A stretch of 8,134 nt of DNA, taken from assembly GCA_020058405.1 (NCBI GenBank), contig JAGVEE010000064.1:1-8134 (forward strand). Reading direction: 5' to 3'. The position numbers and the translations under genes were made by a program. The notes beneath the pieces are model-generated. The model saw only the letters and a list, made by a program, of their open reading frames with translations, ran no database searches and was not told where the DNA came from. The DNA comes from Sphingobacteriales bacterium. GTDB taxonomy: Bacteria > Bacteroidota > Bacteroidia > Sphingobacteriales > Sphingobacteriaceae. Of this stretch, positions 5,685 through 8,134 are shown in pieces (within the stretch, counting starts at the first letter, position 1; each line of letters starts with the position of its first letter).

Positions 5685-6944
5685 TTAAAATAAGCTTAAC
5701 TGTTGTTGTACTATATTTTTATATTTTCCGTGGTAATTAGATAAGACCAACTGCTCTATACCTTTGCTCGGCAACTCCGCTTGGAAGTTCATCGGGCTTG
5801 CCGTTCGTATAAAATATTGCGCACGGTTAGTGGCTATGCCTAATTGTTTTAAATGATCTAAACGTAGTTTCTGGAAATTACGAGCCTTCACAATTTTTAA
5901 TGCAGATTGTACACCAATTCCCGGCACTCGGTATATTTTCCATAGCTCGGCAGTATTAATATCCACCGGAAAAAATTCGGGGTGCCTCAATGCCCAAGCT
6001 AACTTCGGGTCTTTATCTAATTCTAGATCTGGGAAATTTGGGTTCACAATTTCTTCCACTTTAAACCCGTAAAACCGAACGAGCCAATCTGTTTGGTACA
6101 ACCTGTTCTCGCGCACCATTGGCACAGCGGTACCTATGGCTGGCAAGCGTGTATCGGTAGAAATGGGCACATAACCAGAGTAGTACACTCGTTTTAAATG
6201 GTATTTCTGATAAAAATACTTAGCAGTATATAATATTTGCATATCGCTCTCCCCGCTTGCTCCCACTACCATTTGCGTGCTCTGCCCTGCCGGTGCAAAC
6301 AGCGGTGTAAACCTGCTTTTTTTCTTCTCCTCTTTATAAATTTGTATGCCAGTTTTTAAATCGTTCATCGGCCTTTCCATGTCGGCGCGGTTTTTATCCG
6401 GAGCTAGTTCTTTTAAGCCCTCAATGGTTGGCAATTCTATGTTTACACTTAAACGGTCGGCATATAAAGCCGCCAAATTCATGAGTTCTTTAGATGCACC
6501 TGGTATGGCTTTTAAATGGATATAGCCGTTGAATTTATGTTCGGTACGTAGTTTTTTTGCAATGCTTACTAAACGCTCCATCGTAAAATCGGCATCCTTA
6601 AAAATGCCCGAGCTTAAAAAAAGCCCTTCAATATAATTTCTACGGTAAAAATTGATGGTAAGGTCTACTACTTCTTGAACGGTAAATGCCGCTCGCTTAA
6701 TGTCGTTGCTCTTACGACTCGTACAATAGGCACAATCAAAAATACAATGGTTGGTAAGTAATATTTTAAGTAATGAAACGCAACGACCATCTTCAGTATA
6801 GGTATGGCAAATTCCCATTCCACGGGCATCCCCTAGCCCTTTATTTGTATTACTGCGTTTGCTTCCGCTAGATGCACACGAAACATCGTACTTCGCCGCA
6901 TCAGACAATATGCTTAGTTTATCTACTATTTTCTCCCAATTCAT
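5685..6944 (-). CDS. Radical-SAM putative DNA modification/repair protein (TIGR03916-like)
   Basis: A 419-residue protein with the radical-SAM cluster motif C67-IFD-C71-AY-C74, which binds the [4Fe-4S] cluster that cleaves S-adenosylmethionine. The text around it (DAAKYDVSCASSG, GICHTYTEDGRC, LLKILLTNHC, NYIEGLFLSSGI, SVNIELPT) fits the family described as 'putative DNA modification/repair radical SAM protein'. C23, C46 and C55 are extra N-terminal cysteines; the protein has no cysteine after C74. Residues 334-355 (LWKIYRVPGIG...) form a helix-hairpin-helix, a non-specific DNA-binding motif. The last five residues are QLSLF, matching the bacterial sliding-clamp-binding consensus. Its DUF4130 partner follows without a gap. 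The ATG at 6944 gives MNWEKIVDKLSILSDAAKYD, as expected for the family. The reaction is not known; a DNA substrate is strongly suggested. Confidence 0.9.
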   Translation of the reverse strand: MNWEKIVDKLSILSDAAKYDVSCASSGSKRSNTNKGLGDARGMGICHTYTEDGRCVSLLKILLTNHCIFDCAYCTSRKSNDIKRAAFTVQEVVDLTINFYRRNYIEGLFLSSGIFKDADFTMERLVSIAKKLRTEHKFNGYIHLKAIPGASKELMNLAALYADRLSVNIELPTIEGLKELAPDKNRADMERPMNDLKTGIQIYKEEKKKSRFTPLFAPAGQSTQMVVGASGESDMQILYTAKYFYQKYHLKRVYYSGYVPISTDTRLPAIGTAVPMVRENRLYQTDWLVRFYGFKVEEIVNPNFPDLELDKDPKLAWALRHPEFFPVDINTAELWKIYRVPGIGVQSALKIVKARNFQKLRLDHLKQLGIATNRAQYFIRTASPMNFQAELPSKGIEQLVLSNYHGKYKNIVQQQLSLF

Positions 6945-6946
6945 GT

Positions 6947-6963
6947 TGCTAATATTATTAGCA
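6947..6963. promoter_or_regulatory. Perfect 17-bp palindrome before the radical-SAM start (operator candidate)
   Basis: TGCTAATA (6947-6954) and TATTAGCA (6956-6963) are perfect 8-bp inverted arms around one T. The palindrome lies between the candidate -7 box and the start codon at 6944, where a bound repressor would block initiation. In RNA it could form only an AT-rich hairpin with almost no loop, so a dimeric DNA-binding protein is the more likely reader. No regulator gene is visible in the window. Confidence 0.45.
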
Positions 6964-6971
6964 CAAGTATA
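6964..6971 (-). promoter_or_regulatory. Candidate -7 box for the radical-SAM/DUF4130 operon
   Basis: On the minus strand this reads TATACTTG, one mismatch from the Bacteroidota -7 consensus TAnnTTTG. It is 20 nt upstream of the start codon. No convincing TTG lies at the expected distance of about 20 nt, so the call is weak. Confidence 0.3.
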
Positions 6972-7000
6972 CTAAAAGTTTTAGCAAAAAGAGAAAAAGA

Positions 7001-7024
7001 TGATACGAGTTTACGACTATACGA
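7001..7024 (-). repeat. 8-bp tandem array, unit TCGTATAG (inverted copy)
   Basis: Read on the minus strand, three octamers run TCGTATAG (7017-7024), TCGTAAAC (7009-7016) and TCGTATCA (7001-7008). The unit is the same as in the array at 3082-3116. It is non-coding, upstream of the radical-SAM operon. Confidence 0.7.
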
Positions 7025-7107
7025 TTAAATGGTTAGGAGTAAATGGAAGTGAATTAAAGGGTTGATGATATAAAAGCAAATTCTTTGGGTTTAATTATAA
7101 TCGTTCA

Positions 7108-7145
7108 CGCAAAGAACGCAAAACTCCGCAAAGTTCGCGAAGTTC
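7108..7145. repeat. CGCAAAG-rich degenerate tandem repeat
   Basis: Four units of about 9 nt read CGCAAAGAA, CGCAAAACT, (C)CGCAAAGTT and CGCGAAGTT. The unit resembles the CGCAAAGACGCGGAG string that starts just after the TPR stop codon (3022-3036). It lies 23 nt downstream of the toxin stop codon and is not a convincing terminator. With the octamer array it makes up most of the structure in the 224-nt gap between the two minus-strand operons. Confidence 0.6.
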
Positions 7146-7168
7146 AAACCTTCATACATTTTAACTGC

Positions 7169-7504
7169 TTATAAATCTAACACAATTTTTATGTTTTCTT
7201 TTAAGCTTATAGCTTGATCTTTTTTGAGTTTTCCGATTTTTTTTATCAATCTTCTGTTATCAATTGCTCTAATTTGATCAACTAATACATCACTCTCTTT
7301 ATCTAATTGTCCTTTGTTTAAATGCACACGAAGTAACTTAATTTCTTTTTTAACATTGGTTGTAATCGGACAAATTATAGTAGATAAATGATGCACATTT
7401 AATAAATCTGTTTGAATAATAACTACTGGTCTTGTTTTACATGGCTCGGTACCAATACTTGGGTTTAAATCAGCAAGCCAAATTTCATATTGTTTAATCT
7501 CCAT
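7169..7504 (-). CDS. MazF/PemK-like endoribonuclease toxin
   Basis: A 111-residue protein, the standard size for MazF toxins, which cleave single-stranded mRNA at short motifs and arrest growth. The N terminus YEIWLADLNPSIGTEP and TRPVVIIQ are diagnostic for the family. R25 (in TRPVV) and T48 (in CPITTN) fall at the positions of the catalytic Arg25 and Thr48 of B. subtilis MazF/EndoA, so the toxin looks catalytically intact. The loop residue usually Gly in GxEPGK is Cys22 here. Its start codon lies inside the end of the antitoxin gene with an 11-nt overlap, which favours coupled translation and antitoxin excess. RNA target specificity cannot be read from the sequence. Confidence 0.93.
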   Translation of the reverse strand: MEIKQYEIWLADLNPSIGTEPCKTRPVVIIQTDLLNVHHLSTIICPITTNVKKEIKLLRVHLNKGQLDKESDVLVDQIRAIDNRRLIKKIGKLKKDQAISLKENIKIVLDL

Positions 7505-7724
7505 CTATTAATTGCTCAAAATCCTTCAACACTTCCATCGAATCTTTACTGGTAAGCTTAGATTCTATCATTAATTGGCTTTTTAATAATCTTCTTTTAT
7601 TGTATAAATTATAAATTTTAACTGCTTCATTTATGTACCTATTTCTTGGCTGATTCATTTTAGAGGTCATCTTCTCTGCATCTTCGAATATATCATCGTC
7701 GAGTTTTAATGATAATGTTTTCAT
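7494..7724 (-). CDS. MazE-type ribbon-helix-helix antitoxin
   Basis: A 76-residue protein encoded directly upstream of the MazF-like toxin. The N terminus MKTLSLKLDDDIFEDAEKM followed by RNRYINEAVKIYN fits a ribbon-helix-helix fold: an N-terminal beta-strand (TLSLKL, about residues 3-8) for DNA contact, then two helices. The C-terminal half (residues ~47-76, ending DFEQLIDGD) is charged and likely the flexible segment that wraps the toxin. RHH antitoxins normally repress their own operon, and a palindromic site overlaps the promoter here. The ATG at 7724 is 16 nt from the -7 box. The exact antitoxin family name is uncertain. Confidence 0.88.
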   Translation of the reverse strand: MKTLSLKLDDDIFEDAEKMTSKMNQPRNRYINEAVKIYNLYNKRRLLKSQLMIESKLTSKDSMEVLKDFEQLIDGD

Positions 7725-7739
7725 GATAATCTGTTTTTA

Positions 7740-7770
7740 CAAAGGTATATACTTTTTGTGTATACTGCAA
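7740..7770 (-). promoter_or_regulatory. Promoter of the toxin-antitoxin operon
   Basis: On the minus strand TTG (plus 7768-7770) is followed after 20 nt by TACCTTTG (plus 7740-7747), a perfect match to the Bacteroidota pattern TTG-N17-23-TAnnTTTG. Transcription would start a few bases before the antitoxin ATG, giving a very short leader. Confidence 0.7.
7745..7765. promoter_or_regulatory. Candidate antitoxin operator within the promoter
   Basis: GTATATAC (7745-7752) and GTGTATAC (7758-7765) form an inverted repeat with one mismatch around TTTTT. They fill most of the spacer and touch the -7 box, so a bound antitoxin dimer pair would occlude RNA polymerase. Binding by the RHH antitoxin is inferred. 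Confidence 0.5.
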
Positions 7771-7773
7771 GTA

Positions 7774-7833
7774 TTCGAAATTTTCTAAATTTAGATCATT
7801 CGAATATTCGAAGTTTCGAAATTTCAAATATTC
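7774..7833. repeat. TTCGAA cluster with 8-bp-period array, unit TTCGAATA
   Basis: TTCGAA occurs at 7774, 7799, 7807 and 7815. From 7799 the sequence is a tandem octamer array: TTCGAATA, TTCGAAGT, TTCGAAAT, TTCAAATA, then TTC. Positions 7799-7812 are a perfect 14-bp palindrome. TTCGAAATTT is repeated at 7774 and 7815. The array lies between the toxin-antitoxin promoter and the DUF2200 gene. Confidence 0.75.
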
Positions 7834-7838
7834 TACCT

Positions 7839-7845
7839 TATTTTG
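7839..7845 (+). promoter_or_regulatory. Possible -7 box for DUF2200
   Basis: TATTTTG is a one-base-short version of TAnnTTTG, as at the cold-shock gene. A start site just downstream would give a leader of about 30 nt. The -33 region falls inside the TTCGAATA array and shows only TTTC, so support is weak. Confidence 0.3.
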
Positions 7846-7880
7846 CCTTAATTCAGCATTCACCATTTACAATTCAATAA

Positions 7881-8134
7881 ATGCATAACGTAGAACGTGT
7901 ATATCGAATGAAATTCTCTAGCGTATATACACTATATATACAAAAAGCAGAGAAAAAAGGTCGTACAAAAGAAGAAGTAGATACCATTATTTATTGGCTT
8001 ACAGGATATGATGAAACAACATTGAAAAAACAATTAGGGTTAGGTACAGATTTCGAACATTTCTTTGCTGAAGCTCCCAAATTAAACCCAAATGTTAGTA
8101 AAATAACCGGTATTATCTGCGGTTACAGAGTGGA
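7881..8134 (+). CDS. DUF2200 family protein, 3'-truncated by window edge
   Basis: The frame is open from the ATG at 7881 to the last base, giving 84 codons plus two bases. A TAA directly precedes the ATG in frame, so the gene cannot start further upstream. The protein reads MHNVERVYRMKFSSVYTLYI, then QKAEKKGRTKEEVDTIIYWL, TGYDETTL, TDFEHFFAEAP, LNPN and ITGIICGYRVE, which I recognise as the DUF2200 family (usually about 110-120 residues). About 30-35 C-terminal residues lie beyond the window. It is a small soluble protein; its biochemical function is unknown. It is divergent from the toxin-antitoxin operon, sharing a 156-nt intergenic region, and nothing links it functionally to that operon. 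Confidence 0.85.
   Translation, partial: MHNVERVYRMKFSSVYTLYIQKAEKKGRTKEEVDTIIYWLTGYDETTLKKQLGLGTDFEHFFAEAPKLNPNVSKITGIICGYRV

Noticed and set aside
6945..7168. Small gene or RNA gene in the gap between the two minus-strand operons
   Set aside because: Only repeats and AT-rich sequence are visible; no conserved small ORF, tRNA-like fold or terminator-bounded RNA could be supported.
7923..7946. Second antitoxin operator inside the DUF2200 coding region (GTATATAC and TATATATAC)
   Set aside because: The 8-mer GTATATAC is identical to the operator arm, but the codons encode conserved VYTLYIQK and TA-rich 8-mers are common here.

Overview
The window looks like chromosomal DNA of a Bacteroidota bacterium (Flavobacteriia, Sphingobacteriia or Chitinophagia type; I cannot place the genus). 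This rests on AT-rich sequence, genes without recognisable Shine-Dalgarno sites, promoter-like pairs of the Bacteroidota form TTG-N~20-TAnnTTTG, a signal peptide ending in ANA|Q, and protein wording typical of the phylum in GyrA, the cold-shock protein and the radical-SAM protein.

Left part (1-3604, + strand): the 3' two thirds of gyrA is followed after 15 nt by a secreted TPR protein, probably on the same transcript, ending at a strong terminator. The 335-nt gap that follows is repeat-rich. It holds an imperfect 27-nt inverted repeat enclosing the terminator and an 8-bp-period tandem array, then a second 8-bp-period palindromic array, then a promoter for a single-domain cold-shock protein with its own terminator.

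Middle (3689-6944): a TetA-type MFS efflux protein on + converges, with a 10-nt gap, on a two-gene minus-strand operon. That operon encodes a radical-SAM protein of the 'putative DNA modification/repair' family (TIGR03916) and, starting directly after its stop codon, its partner DUF4130/TIGR03915 protein. The radical-SAM protein has CX3CX2C, three further N-terminal cysteines, a C-terminal helix-hairpin-helix and a terminal QLSLF that matches the consensus beta-sliding-clamp-binding peptide. The biochemical role of this pair is, to my knowledge, not established, so it is the best candidate in the window for an undescribed system; the data suggest replication- or repair-linked DNA base or lesion chemistry.

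Right part (6945-8134): a 224-nt gap carries the same two repeat themes as the first gap (the TCGTATAG octamer in opposite orientation and a CGCAAAG-rich repeat). Next comes a MazEF-like toxin-antitoxin operon on the minus strand, with a good promoter and an overlapping palindromic operator candidate. Divergent from it is the 5' part of a DUF2200 gene, cut by the window edge, preceded by a third octamer array (TTCGAATA). All four tandem arrays seen in the window have an 8-bp unit, which is the most unusual non-coding pattern here. No tRNA, rRNA, CRISPR array or intact insertion sequence was recognised.
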